A DNA stretch of 64,000 nt, from the NCBI GenBank assembly GCA_012955965.1, contig JABBZI010000022.1:1-64000 (forward strand), given 5' to 3'. The first letter of the stretch is position 1; every line of letters starts with the position of its first letter. Of the stretch, positions 1 through 8,803 are shown piece after piece. Position numbers and translations under genes: made by a program. This DNA is from Clostridioides difficile. GTDB taxonomy: Bacteria > Bacillota > Clostridia > Peptostreptococcales > Peptostreptococcaceae. The notes below the pieces were generated by a model. The model was not told the origin of the DNA and ran no database searches. It was given only the letters and a program-made list of their open reading frames with translations.

Positions 1-390
1 CACTTTCATGTAAGCACAGACTATATCTTATCCTTCGGCATTATCCGTTAAGGTCTACCCACTTCCACTACCAATAGCTTGTAGTGTACTTCCCTCAAGA
101 GGAATAGTCGTTGAAGTTTCTCCTATTTGGAGCTTACCTGCTGATTGCCCATTTTAAAGTACTTAGGGTTTAACCTTATACCATCTAACCAATTTTTTCT
201 ACTTTCGTAACTTTCACACTTAGGTTTATTTCATCCTTATGTTTTAGTTTGGTTAGCTTTAGGGGTTTCCAGCAATTCAAGTAGTATTGAATAGGCTCTA
301 TCCTATCTCTACATATAAGTTTCCCTATATGCTGACTATTTTAGCTACTAACTCACGACTAAAGTCATGAGTATGCGTATCTATTTTTTA
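1..390 (-). mobile_element. Group I intron, 5' ribozyme part of an IStron (CdISt1-like), truncated by window edge
   Basis: Read on the minus strand this stretch carries the conserved group I intron core elements in order: P (AATTGCTGGAAACCCC), Q (AATCAGCAGGTAAGCTCC), R (TTCAACGACTA) and S (AAGATATAGTC). A strong hairpin, ACTCATGACT/AGTCGTGAGT, lies near the 5' end. The element seems to begin just after TTGAT (391-395, minus strand), the target pentamer known for the C. difficile IStron CdISt1, a chimera of a group I intron and an IS605/TnpB-type insertion sequence. The transposase part would lie beyond position 1. The core elements are seen; the IStron identity is inferred from host and target site. 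A stand-alone intron is the alternative. Confidence 0.82.
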
Positions 391-698
391 ATCAAAGTTC
401 TCCTTTATAGTATATTGTATAAAACATTTTATTTATATATTTAAATTTATATTATTTTTAATAAAAGACACTATTACTATTAAATTAATCTTGACAAATC
501 TATTCTACTCACGCAGAATAAACTTATACATATATATTTTCATACATTATTTATCTTAATACAATTCTATATTTATGAAATTATTTTATCAATAGAATTT
601 ATTAAAATAAATTTTTTAGGTGTATATTATAATTTAATCGAATAGAAATGAACAATATACATACAGTTTTAATTTTAAGCAACAATTAGGGGGATTTG

Positions 699-740
699 GT
701 GACAAGATTTAATTATAAGAAAGAAAGTGTCTTAAGGTGA
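699..740 (+). CDS. Possible 13-codon leader peptide before a terminator
   Basis: A GTG codon follows a good ribosome binding site (TAGGGGG, 688-693, about 5 nt away) and opens a 13-codon frame (VTRFNYKKESVLR) that ends in TGA inside the left half of the hairpin at 720-775. The layout resembles a transcription-attenuation leader for the regulator gene that begins at 859. No run of one regulatory amino acid is present, and expression is unproven. Confidence 0.3.
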   Translation: MTRFNYKKESVLR

Positions 741-775
741 CTTTTATAAAGTCATGGATAGACACTTTCTTTTTT
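720..775 (+). terminator. Rho-independent terminator or attenuator upstream of the sigma-54 regulator gene
   Basis: A 13-bp perfect stem (AAAGAAAGTGTCT / AGACACTTTCTTT) encloses a second small stem (TGACTTT/AAAGTCA) and runs into a T-rich tract at 769-775. It lies about 85 nt before the start codon at 859 and no obvious gene precedes it. It either ends transcription from the left or attenuates the regulator transcript. Confidence 0.7.
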
Positions 776-858
776 ATTTGATAAATTTAAATTATAAAAA
801 TTATATAGCTCTATACAGTCATTTTGTTAGAGGCTATTTATTATATAAGGAGAAGTTA

Positions 859-2871
859 ATGAAAAAATCAGTTGCGTTGGTAAATGATAGTAGAAAAGAT
901 TTAATAGACTTTTTAGAAAATAATTTAAAACTAGTTTTTGGGGATTATATAAATATCAACAGATACTTTATAGATGAAATAAATGATAATGATATTATAA
1001 ATGATGATGTTATATTAGTAATGTCAGTAGAAAGATTAGATAAAATTATAAATAATATATTAGATAAGAAAAAAGTTATTGTAATAAGAAGAACTTTTAA
1101 GGAAGATAAAATATATAATTTATTATCTTTACCACAGGGAACAAATGCTCTAATCGTAAATGATTCTGATGAAACTACTCTAGAAACCATAAGTTTGTTT
1201 TATAAAATCGGAGTAACTAATATCAGACCAATACCATATATGAATGATAATAACTATAAAGATATAAAAATAGCTATAACTCCAGGAGTTCCAGAAAAAG
1301 TGCCTAGCTTTATCTCAGATATATTTGATTTAGGTCATAGATATATAGATATATCCACTTTTATAGAAATAATAAACTTATTGCAAATTGATTCAAAAGA
1401 AATACAGTCCAATCTAGTAAAATATTCAGAAGAGATAATTAGTTTGGATACTGGTATAAAAGATAAATATAAAGAACTATTCTTAAAAATAGAAGAATTA
1501 GATACAATATTGAACTTATCAAAGGATGGCATACTATTTACTTCAAAAGATGATGAAATAAATACATATAATAGTAAAGTAAAGGATATTTTGGATATAA
1601 AAGAAGATATATATGGAAAACATATTGAAGAAATATTTACAGATAGTTTAAAGGTTTTATTAAATGAAAAAGAAATATTAGACAAAGTTATTATATTTAA
1701 TAAAAAATATATAAATGTAAATAAAAAAAATATATACAATAGAGATGAAAAAATGGGAACATACTATAGTTTACAAGAAATAACATACATAAAAAAACTA
1801 GAGCAAAATCTCACTAAGAAATTAAGAGAAAAAGGGCAAATAGCAAAATATACATTTAAGGATATAAAAACAAACAGCCCTAAGATGATTGAATGCATAG
1901 AGTTAGCTAAGAAAGTTTCTAAGTCTGACTTAAGTATACTTATCAGAGGCGAAAGTGGAACTGGTAAAGAGCTAATAGCTCAATCTATACATAACAATTC
2001 AAATAGAAAAAATCAGCCCTTTATAGCAGTAAATTGTGCTGCTGTTCCTGAGAATTTATTAGAAAGTCAGTTATTTGGATATGATAAGGGAACTTTTACT
2101 GGAGGTCTAAAAGATGGAAAGCAAGGATTATTCGAACTTGCTAATAATGGGACAATTTTTTTAGATGAAATAGGCGATATGCCCTTAGAATTACAAACAA
2201 AACTACTTCGAGTTCTTCAAGAAAAACAAATAATGCCAGTTGGCTCTCACAATGTAATTAATATAGATGTTAGAATCATATCTGCTACAAACAAGAACTT
2301 AGAACAAATGATTGACAAGAGCCAATTTAGGGAGGATTTATATTATAGATTAAATACAATTCCAATAAACATCCCTCCTCTAAGAGAAAGAAAAGAAGAT
2401 ATATTAATTATCATGGAGGATTTAATTAATAAGAAATTAGTAATTACACTAGAGGCAAAAAAACTTATACAAAACTATAAGTGGAAAGGTAATATAAGAG
2501 AACTCCAAAATGTGACATCTTATTTAAATATTATGTGTGATGATATTATACTAGAAAAAGATTTACCCCCAAACTTAAGAACTTTGGATAACAAAAATTC
2601 GTCATTAAAATTAAAATATAATAAGAATGATATATTAAACATACTAGAGATATTAATTTTAAATAAGGAATCAGATGTTGGAATTGGTAGAGGGTTAATT
2701 TTAAAAACATTACTAGATAAAAATATCCAAATTACAGAAGGTAAAATAAAAAAAATATTTGAATATTTGAGAAAAGAAGAACTTATAATTTGTGGTTCTG
2801 GAAGATATGGAAGTAAAATAACTCAAAAAGGAGAAGATTTTTACAGTAAATTAAAATATCAAGACTTATAA
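859..2871 (+). CDS. Sigma-54-dependent transcriptional activator (PrpR-N / PAS / AAA+)
   Basis: Enhancer-binding protein that remodels sigma-54 RNA polymerase with ATP. I start it at ATG 859 (670 aa) because AAGGAGA lies 6 nt upstream; an ATG at 754 would add 35 residues with no ribosome site. The N-terminal ~170 residues resemble the PrpR-N sensor domain, followed by a PAS-like region. The AAA+ domain has Walker A GESGTGKE (about residue 363), a variant GAFTGA loop reading GTFTGG (about 410) and Walker B IFLDEIGD (about 433). The C-terminus lacks a clear Fis helix and instead looks like a winged-helix region. The likely target is the operon at 3238-5844, which has a -24/-12 promoter and an inverted repeat upstream. 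The ligand is unknown. Confidence 0.9.
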   Translation: MKKSVALVNDSRKDLIDFLENNLKLVFGDYININRYFIDEINDNDIINDDVILVMSVERLDKIINNILDKKKVIVIRRTFKEDKIYNLLSLPQGTNALIVNDSDETTLETISLFYKIGVTNIRPIPYMNDNNYKDIKIAITPGVPEKVPSFISDIFDLGHRYIDISTFIEIINLLQIDSKEIQSNLVKYSEEIISLDTGIKDKYKELFLKIEELDTILNLSKDGILFTSKDDEINTYNSKVKDILDIKEDIYGKHIEEIFTDSLKVLLNEKEILDKVIIFNKKYINVNKKNIYNRDEKMGTYYSLQEITYIKKLEQNLTKKLREKGQIAKYTFKDIKTNSPKMIECIELAKKVSKSDLSILIRGESGTGKELIAQSIHNNSNRKNQPFIAVNCAAVPENLLESQLFGYDKGTFTGGLKDGKQGLFELANNGTIFLDEIGDMPLELQTKLLRVLQEKQIMPVGSHNVINIDVRIISATNKNLEQMIDKSQFREDLYYRLNTIPINIPPLRERKEDILIIMEDLINKKLVITLEAKKLIQNYKWKGNIRELQNVTSYLNIMCDDIILEKDLPPNLRTLDNKNSSLKLKYNKNDILNILEILILNKESDVGIGRGLILKTLLDKNIQITEGKIKKIFEYLRKEELIICGSGRYGSKITQKGEDFYSKLKYQDL

Positions 2872-2893
2872 ATTTATAATATATTAAACAAAG

Positions 2894-2935
2894 AAATCTA
2901 TTCAGGGGCAAGATACTCCGTCAATAGATTTTTTA
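2894..2935 (+). terminator. Rho-independent terminator after the sigma-54 activator gene
   Basis: Stem AAATCTATT / AATAGATTT followed by a T run, starting 23 nt after the stop codon at 2871. Confidence 0.75.
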
Positions 2936-2975
2936 CTTTTTTAATATGTAAAACAGTACCCCATTTTGTGCATAA

Positions 2976-3021
2976 TTAATAGGAATTAATAGGAATAGTA
3001 TATATATAATAATTCCTATTA
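2976..3021 (+). promoter_or_regulatory. Tandem 10-bp repeat with a distal inverted copy, operator-like
   Basis: TTAATAGGAA occurs twice head to tail (2976-2985 and 2986-2995). An inverted copy, AATTCCTATTA, sits at 3011-3021 and pairs perfectly over 11 bp with TAATAGGAATT at 2977-2987. It lies about 190-230 bp upstream of the predicted sigma-54 start, upstream of the larger inverted repeat. A role in regulation is inferred from position and symmetry only; no known operator is matched. Confidence 0.35.
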
Positions 3022-3081
3022 TTTTCATATAGGCTAATATATCGGATTATTCTTATCTAAAACAACAAATTTCTCCGAAAA

Positions 3082-3141
3082 TTGCAATAAAACAATCATT
3101 TTTTGTATTTTAATAACAAACAAATGATTGTTTTATTGCAA
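3082..3141 (+). promoter_or_regulatory. 20-bp perfect inverted repeat, candidate activator (UAS) site
   Basis: The arms 3082-3101 and 3122-3141 are exact reverse complements (left arm begins TTGCAATAAAAC) separated by 20 bp. The centre is about 95 bp upstream of the transcription start predicted from the -24/-12 element at 3181-3194, the usual distance for an enhancer site of a sigma-54 activator. No T tract follows, so a terminator is unlikely. The activator encoded just upstream is the obvious candidate ligand. Confidence 0.65.
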
Positions 3142-3178
3142 AATTCTTATAAAAATCAAAATTCATTCATTGAAAATT

Positions 3179-3196
3179 ATGGCATAATAATTGCTA
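3179..3196 (+). promoter_or_regulatory. Sigma-54 (-24/-12) promoter
   Basis: The element reads TATGGCATAATAATTGCTA: the invariant GG (3181-3182) and GC (3193-3194) are separated by exactly 10 bp, as sigma-54 polymerase requires. It precedes the M20 hydrolase gene by about 44 bp and follows the gene for a sigma-54 activator. Confidence 0.82.
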
Positions 3197-3237
3197 CTAT
3201 ATTAACCAAACAATAAAAAGTAATTGGAGGAATAAAA

Positions 3238-4458
3238 ATGCAACAGGCTTTAAAATTAGAATATCAAACTAAAGAATTGGAAAAAGATTTTGTAATAGAA
3301 AGTTGTAATTCTATAAAACCTTGGCTAATAAATGTAAGAAGGGAATTACATAAAATCCCAGAATTGGCTCTTGAAGAAAACCTTACCAAACAAAAAGTAA
3401 TGTCTTATTTAAAAGAAATAGGAATTGATTACATGGAATTTACAAAACATAATGGGATTATGGCATATATTTTAAAAGAAAATGCAAGTAAAACTATTTG
3501 TATAAGAGCAGATATGGATGCTCTTCCTATAGAAGAAGAAAATAATATTCCTTATAAATCAATACATCCTGGAAAAATGCACGCTTGTGGTCATGATGCA
3601 CATACAACAATGCTACTTGGAGCATGTAAAGTTTTACATTCAATAAAAGATAAATTAAATGTAAATGTAAAGTTCTTATTTCAACCAGCAGAAGAAGGTT
3701 TTGGAGGCGCAAAATTCTTAGTTGAAGATGGATGTTTAGAAAATCCTAAAGCTGATTATATATTTGGACTTCATGTTATGCCACATATTGAGACAGGATT
3801 TATTGAAACAAAATATGACACATTAAATGCCAGTGTAGACACTATAAAAATAAATGTTAAAGGCAAAAGAGCTCATGGTGCATACCCTGAGAATGGTATT
3901 GATGCAATAGTTACAGCTTCACAAATTGTTACATCATTACAAACTATAATAAGTAGGAATTTAGAGCCAAATAATGCTGCTGTTTTAACTATAGGTAAAA
4001 TATATGGTGGTGATGCACACAATGTAATATGTGAAGATGTAAAACTAGAAGGAACTTTAAGAACTTTAAATAACAAAACAAGAAACTTTATGATTGATAA
4101 GATATCCAAAATTGTTGAGGACACTGCGTCTGCATTTGGCTGTACTGGAACATTACATGTAAGTGATGACAATTATCCTGCCGTTATAAATGAAAAAGAA
4201 TTAGTAGACACTATTATCTCAAGTACTAAAGAATTACTTGGAGAAGAAAAATTTATATTAAGACCAAACCCTTCTTTAGGTGGTGAAGATTTTTCTTTTT
4301 ATACAGAACATTGCAAGGGAGCATTCTTTCATTTAGGATGTAAAAATGAGGAAAAGGGATTAATTTCACCTCTACATACATCTAGCTTTAATATAGATGA
4401 GAATTGTCTGCCAATAGGCGTTATGATGCATGTAATGAATACTTTATATTTTAATTAA
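3238..4458 (+). CDS. M20 family amidohydrolase (N-acyl-amino-acid / aminoacylase type)
   Basis: Zinc-dependent amidohydrolase of the HipO/AbgB/IAA-amino-acid-hydrolase branch of family M20, expected to cleave an N-acyl or peptide-like amide bond of an amino-acid conjugate in the cytoplasm. Seen: RRELHKIPE near the N-terminus, metal-site motif ACGHDAHTTMLLG (about residue 117), FQPAEEGFGGAK with the catalytic Glu pair (about 150), and GGEDFSFY near the C-terminus. The 406-aa length is normal for the family. GGAGG lies 8 nt before the ATG. It is the first gene of a two-gene operon with the downstream permease, under the -24/-12 promoter at 3181-3194. The true substrate cannot be told from sequence. 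Confidence 0.9.
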   Translation: MQQALKLEYQTKELEKDFVIESCNSIKPWLINVRRELHKIPELALEENLTKQKVMSYLKEIGIDYMEFTKHNGIMAYILKENASKTICIRADMDALPIEEENNIPYKSIHPGKMHACGHDAHTTMLLGACKVLHSIKDKLNVNVKFLFQPAEEGFGGAKFLVEDGCLENPKADYIFGLHVMPHIETGFIETKYDTLNASVDTIKINVKGKRAHGAYPENGIDAIVTASQIVTSLQTIISRNLEPNNAAVLTIGKIYGGDAHNVICEDVKLEGTLRTLNNKTRNFMIDKISKIVEDTASAFGCTGTLHVSDDNYPAVINEKELVDTIISSTKELLGEEKFILRPNPSLGGEDFSFYTEHCKGAFFHLGCKNEEKGLISPLHTSSFNIDENCLPIGVMMHVMNTLYFN

Positions 4459-4494
4459 TACAGTAATTAATAAAAGAATAGGAGATAAATTAAT

Positions 4495-5844
4495 ATGGAA
4501 AAGGCTAAAAAATTAGGGTTATTTAGTATGATATTATTAGGAATTAATAGTATAATAGGTTCAGGTATATTCTTACTACCAGGTAAAGTCTATAACCTAG
4601 CAAGTCAAAACAGTATATTTATATATATTTTTGCTACACTTTTAGTTCTATCAATACTTTTATGTTTTGCAGAAGTTGGAAGTATGTTCGATAAAAATGG
4701 AGGTGCATATCTATACTCCAAAAAAGCTTTTGGAGATTTTATAGGCTTTGAAGTTGGTACCATGTCTTGGGTTATAAGAATTATATCATGGTCTACTCTA
4801 GCAGTAGGATTTGCAACAGCTTTAGGTTCATTTTGGCCAGAAGCTGCCACTGAATATAAAGGTTATATAGCAGCAGCATTAGTAACACTACTTTCTATAA
4901 ATAGCTTATTTGGAATTAAAAGCACAAAGATAATGAATAATGTAATAACTATAGCTAAATTAGTACCATTAATAGTTTTCGTAATAGTCGGAATATTCTT
5001 TATAAAATTCGGAAATATTGCCCCTTCAGGTAATGTAGTTAACTCTAGCATGGGACCAGCAATCATATTGGTATTTTACGCATTTACTGGATTTGAATCA
5101 TTTATTGTAGCAAGTGGAGAGATGGAAAATCCTAAAAAGAATCTTCCTATCGCCCTAATAACTACAATATTTATATGTGCAATAATTTATATTTTAATTC
5201 AAGTTGTCTGTATGGGTATACTTGGAGATAAACTATTTGAAAATAGTATCCCAATAGCAGATGCCTCAAGTGTATTTTTAGGTAATTATGGTAAAGTCTT
5301 TATATCTGTAGCGACATTAATATCTATATTTGGTATAAATATAGGCTCTTCAATAGTAACTCCTAAATGTGGTTCTTCTCTAGCAGAAGAAGGTTCTCTC
5401 CCAGCATTTATAGGAAAAACAAATAAACATGATGCCCCATATGTAGCAATAATAATATCTTTAATTTGTTGTATACCACTTGTACTAACTGGAAGTTTTG
5501 AACAACTTGCAGTAATGAGTGTAATTGCAAGATTCGCTCAGTATATACCAACTTGTTTGTCAGTAATAGTTTTAAGAAAAAGAACAGATATTCAAGGCTC
5601 TTTTAAGATTCCATTTGGCCCAGCTATACCAATAGTAGCTATTTTAGGTAGCTTATGGTTGTTGCAACAAGCTTGGGCAGAAGATATGTCAAAACCTATA
5701 ACTCAAAATAGAGTTTTAATAGGATTAGGAGCAATGTTATTAATAGCACCTCTATACATATTTATGAAAAAAAATAAGGGAATTGAGTTTGAAGATAAAT
5801 CAGAAGATTCAAAACTATATATTTCTAGAGAAAAAATTCAATAA
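4495..5844 (+). CDS. APC-superfamily amino acid permease
   Basis: Integral membrane amino-acid/polyamine transporter of 449 aa with about 12 hydrophobic segments. The N-terminal GINSIIGSGIFLLPG is the substrate-binding signature of TM1 in the APC family, and the FYAFTGFESFIVASGEMENPKKN region matches TM6 and the following loop. It lies 36 bp after the amidohydrolase gene with AGGAGA before the ATG, so the two are probably co-transcribed: the permease would import an amino acid or conjugate that the hydrolase then processes. The sigma-54 promoter suggests induction by an external compound. Confidence 0.9.
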   Translation: MEKAKKLGLFSMILLGINSIIGSGIFLLPGKVYNLASQNSIFIYIFATLLVLSILLCFAEVGSMFDKNGGAYLYSKKAFGDFIGFEVGTMSWVIRIISWSTLAVGFATALGSFWPEAATEYKGYIAAALVTLLSINSLFGIKSTKIMNNVITIAKLVPLIVFVIVGIFFIKFGNIAPSGNVVNSSMGPAIILVFYAFTGFESFIVASGEMENPKKNLPIALITTIFICAIIYILIQVVCMGILGDKLFENSIPIADASSVFLGNYGKVFISVATLISIFGINIGSSIVTPKCGSSLAEEGSLPAFIGKTNKHDAPYVAIIISLICCIPLVLTGSFEQLAVMSVIARFAQYIPTCLSVIVLRKRTDIQGSFKIPFGPAIPIVAILGSLWLLQQAWAEDMSKPITQNRVLIGLGAMLLIAPLYIFMKKNKGIEFEDKSEDSKLYISREKIQ

Positions 5845-5890
5845 CATTTTATAAATTATTTAGTATTTTAATTTTATACTGGAAGTTAAT

Positions 5891-5937
5891 AATGACCTAA
5901 ATTTTGCTCTTCATATAAAATTTAGGTCATTATTTTT
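5891..5937. terminator. Terminator between convergent transcription units
   Basis: Perfect 15-bp stem AATGACCTAAATTTT (5891-5905) / AAAATTTAGGTCATT (5917-5931) followed by TATTTTT. It closes the permease operon and, being symmetric, may also stop the converging RiPP-like operon that ends at 6069. Confidence 0.85.
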
Positions 5938-6068
5938 CTGAATATTGATCAAAATACTACAATTTTATTTATAAGTATTATTAATATATTTTCTGAGCTA
6001 GAATTTAGCCATAAATTCTGATTTTAAAAGCTCTTTATTAAAGATAACAATCTAACAAAATTATTTAC

Positions 6069-7823
6069 TTATGCGAAAAAACCTTCTAAAGATTTTTCAT
6101 TTATTAAGTTGTGGTAGATATATTTATTTGATATAAGCTCTTCATGAGAGCCTTCTTCAACTACTCTTCCTTCATAAATGACATATATTTTATCTGATTT
6201 TTTTATAGTAGATAATCTATGTGCTATTACTATTACTGTTTTGTTTATCAAAAACTCCTTTATATTTTCTAATACAATGTTTTGAGATATATTGTCTAAA
6301 GCTGATGTAGCTTCATCAAATACTATAATCTTAGAATCAGATAATAAGGATCTTGCTATTGAGATTCTTTGTTTTTGTCCTCCTGATAATTTTATTCCTT
6401 TCTCTCCAACAATTGTATTAAATCCATTTGGTAAACTATCTATAAATTCATTTATACCTGTACTTTTACATACTCTTAATAGAAATTCTTTATCTATAAA
6501 CTTATTATAAGGTTTTATATTATTTATTATTGTATCATCAAACAATAATAAATCTTGTGTTATAATAGATATATTTTTTCTAATATCTTTGAGATTGTAT
6601 TCTTTAATAGGTATCCTATCTACAATTATTTCTCCATTTTCGACATCCCATAATCTAAATAGTAGTTTAGCTATTGTCGATTTTCCACAACCACTTGAAC
6701 CAACTAAAGCTGTAATTTTTCCATTTTCAAAGCTTAAGTTCATATTTTTAATAATATTACACTTATTATCATATGAAAATGTAACATTATCAAATATTAT
6801 ATCTCCTTTAAAACTCTTCATACATCTTATTCCACAGTTATTATTAGATATATTTATAGGCTCATCCAAAATAGTAAATATATGATTTATAGATGTTTTT
6901 GCTTGTTGTATACTTATATTGGATCTTATAATATTCATGCAAGGACTAATAAGCATACCTATATATTGCTGAAATGCAATAAGTTCTCCAAATGACATGT
7001 CTCCTTTTATTATATTATATCCTCCATATCCATAGATAATTATTGATATAAAGCTACTAAAAACATTCCCTGTTGCTCTACTCATTGAAAATAATCTATC
7101 CATTACCATTCTAGCCTTAATCATATTTCTTTCTTTTTTTAAATATTGTCTAAAGAATTTAATATTAGTCTTAGATATAATAATGTTCATAATATTAGAG
7201 ACATATTCTTGATTTATATTAGCCACCTCTCCTGCACATACTCTTATCTCATCACTTTTTTTGGCTATTAATCTAGTGAATTTAGATTGACTATACATAA
7301 TTAATATTTGTAATAAGATTATAATACTAAGTAAATCAGATTGCATTTTCATTAGAATTATAAAAGAAACTAAAGCTGTAAAAAAATCTACAATTATAGA
7401 AAATATTAATTCAGCTCCTAGACCTTCTATCACATGAATATCATCTTCAAGTATATTTAATATATTTCCTGTTTTAATATTTGTGTAATAATCACCTGAC
7501 AGTTTGCTTAAATGCTTTATTATCTTTATTTTAAAGGTTATAGATATTTTATTTTTCATTTTAGAATACATATATTCTAAAGCTATAGATAGAAAGCTTG
7601 ATGTTAGCGATATTATAGTATATAATCCTATCAATTTAAATAACATATTGATATTACCATTTTTTATAGCATTATCTAGTATATTCTTAGTTATTTGTGG
7701 TAAACATAAATTTAAAATAGATACAATCATTATAATCGAAAATGCTACTATTATATTAAATATATTTTTTTTTATTACGATTTTAAAAAATCTTATTAAG
7801 TTCTTTTTTTTCATTTTATTCAT
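6069..7823 (-). CDS. ABC exporter, fused membrane and ATPase domains (peptide exporter)
   Basis: Half-transporter of 584 aa: about six membrane helices in residues 1-310, then an ATPase with Walker A GSSGCGKS (about 374), signature LSGGQKQR, Walker B VFDEATSALD and the switch His in VIAHRLST. It lacks an N-terminal C39 peptidase domain, so it would export a peptide whose leader is removed by another enzyme. Its start overlaps the end of the subtilase gene by 8 bp, so the two are translationally linked. It is the last gene of the RiPP-like operon, and the likely substrate is the modified product of the peptide gene at 12076-12258. Confidence 0.88.
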   Translation of the reverse strand: MNKMKKKNLIRFFKIVIKKNIFNIIVAFSIIMIVSILNLCLPQITKNILDNAIKNGNINMLFKLIGLYTIISLTSSFLSIALEYMYSKMKNKISITFKIKIIKHLSKLSGDYYTNIKTGNILNILEDDIHVIEGLGAELIFSIIVDFFTALVSFIILMKMQSDLLSIIILLQILIMYSQSKFTRLIAKKSDEIRVCAGEVANINQEYVSNIMNIIISKTNIKFFRQYLKKERNMIKARMVMDRLFSMSRATGNVFSSFISIIIYGYGGYNIIKGDMSFGELIAFQQYIGMLISPCMNIIRSNISIQQAKTSINHIFTILDEPINISNNNCGIRCMKSFKGDIIFDNVTFSYDNKCNIIKNMNLSFENGKITALVGSSGCGKSTIAKLLFRLWDVENGEIIVDRIPIKEYNLKDIRKNISIITQDLLLFDDTIINNIKPYNKFIDKEFLLRVCKSTGINEFIDSLPNGFNTIVGEKGIKLSGGQKQRISIARSLLSDSKIIVFDEATSALDNISQNIVLENIKEFLINKTVIVIAHRLSTIKKSDKIYVIYEGRVVEEGSHEELISNKYIYHNLINEKSLEGFFA

Positions 7824-8784
7824 CCTTAAAAATGAAATTATATAAAGAGTATATGGATATCAGGTTTTCATTTGTTACTTCATTATATATAATATTTTGA
7901 GATAATTTGTTTTCTAGATATTTCAAAAAAAAATATATATTATCTATTCCCACTAAGCTATATATAGGTTTAGTTTCTATATTTTTATTTTCTATAAGCT
8001 TAAATTTTTTAATCGAATCACTTAATATCTTCAATTTAAAATAATCATACTTCCTATTACTATACTCAATTTTTAAAGGTTTTTTTAAATTCAAATCCTC
8101 TATAGACCATTTTTTTCTATCTGCATTTTTAGTTATAATATCTATTAAATCTTTATTTTCCATTCTAAAATTATTCTTAAGAAATCTAGAAACTAATCCA
8201 CAAAAATGTGCAGTACAATAGCTATTTCCTCCAAATAGTTTATAATTTTTGTTTATACTTGGTAAAAGTCTATATTCAGCTTTACACACACATTCAATTA
8301 CTGCATTTTTATCAAACCAATACTTATTTATATTTGCTATACATCTTTGAACTCCTATTACACCATCCAAATAACTTGGATAACTCACTTTATTCTTATT
8401 ATCTGAGGAGCAGACTAATAGCTTGTCTTTTTCATTTGCATAATTAATTACATGTCTAAAATCTTCTAAATACTTGTTCTGAAATGTTGAGCAACTTAAT
8501 GAAATAATTTTTACATCTTGCATTTCAGAAGCATACTCTATTGATTCTATTATTTTTTTTATGCTAGATTGAGAATTTTCATTTAAAACCTTTATAACGT
8601 TTATACTAACCTTTGGATTTTGTCTGAGAATCTCAGCTGCACAAGCTGTACCATGACCACTAAAATCTTTTACACTTTTTATACTATTTTCATATGTATT
8701 TATATTGAAATATTTTATATTTTTATTTCTAAACTCTTTAAAATTAGTATCTATCCCACTATCAATAATTGCAATCGAATTCAT
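7816..8784 (-). CDS. Subtilisin-like (S8) serine protease of the RiPP-like locus
   Basis: Compact S8 protease, 322 aa. The catalytic triad is visible: Asp8 in AIIDSGID, His44 in SGHGTACA and Ser188 in GGNSYCTAHFCG, the equivalent of GTSMAAPHVAG; an oxyanion Asn appears in SSDN (about 129). There is no signal peptide or propeptide because the catalytic domain starts at residue 1, so it should act in the cytoplasm. About 90 residues of unassigned C-terminal extension follow. AAGGAGA precedes the ATG. By analogy with leader peptidases in peptide clusters it may cut the leader from the precursor at 12076-12258; this is inference. Confidence 0.85.
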   Translation of the reverse strand: MNSIAIIDSGIDTNFKEFRNKNIKYFNINTYENSIKSVKDFSGHGTACAAEILRQNPKVSINVIKVLNENSQSSIKKIIESIEYASEMQDVKIISLSCSTFQNKYLEDFRHVINYANEKDKLLVCSSDNKNKVSYPSYLDGVIGVQRCIANINKYWFDKNAVIECVCKAEYRLLPSINKNYKLFGGNSYCTAHFCGLVSRFLKNNFRMENKDLIDIITKNADRKKWSIEDLNLKKPLKIEYSNRKYDYFKLKILSDSIKKFKLIENKNIETKPIYSLVGIDNIYFFLKYLENKLSQNIIYNEVTNENLISIYSLYNFIFKDE

Positions 8785-8803
8785 ATAATATCTCCTTAAT
8801 CTC

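Noticed and set aside
1..390. c-di-GMP-II riboswitch controlled group I intron, known from C. difficile
   Set aside because: No c-di-GMP-II aptamer pattern is visible on the minus strand just upstream of the intron (396-480), and the 5' boundary is the IStron target TTGAT.
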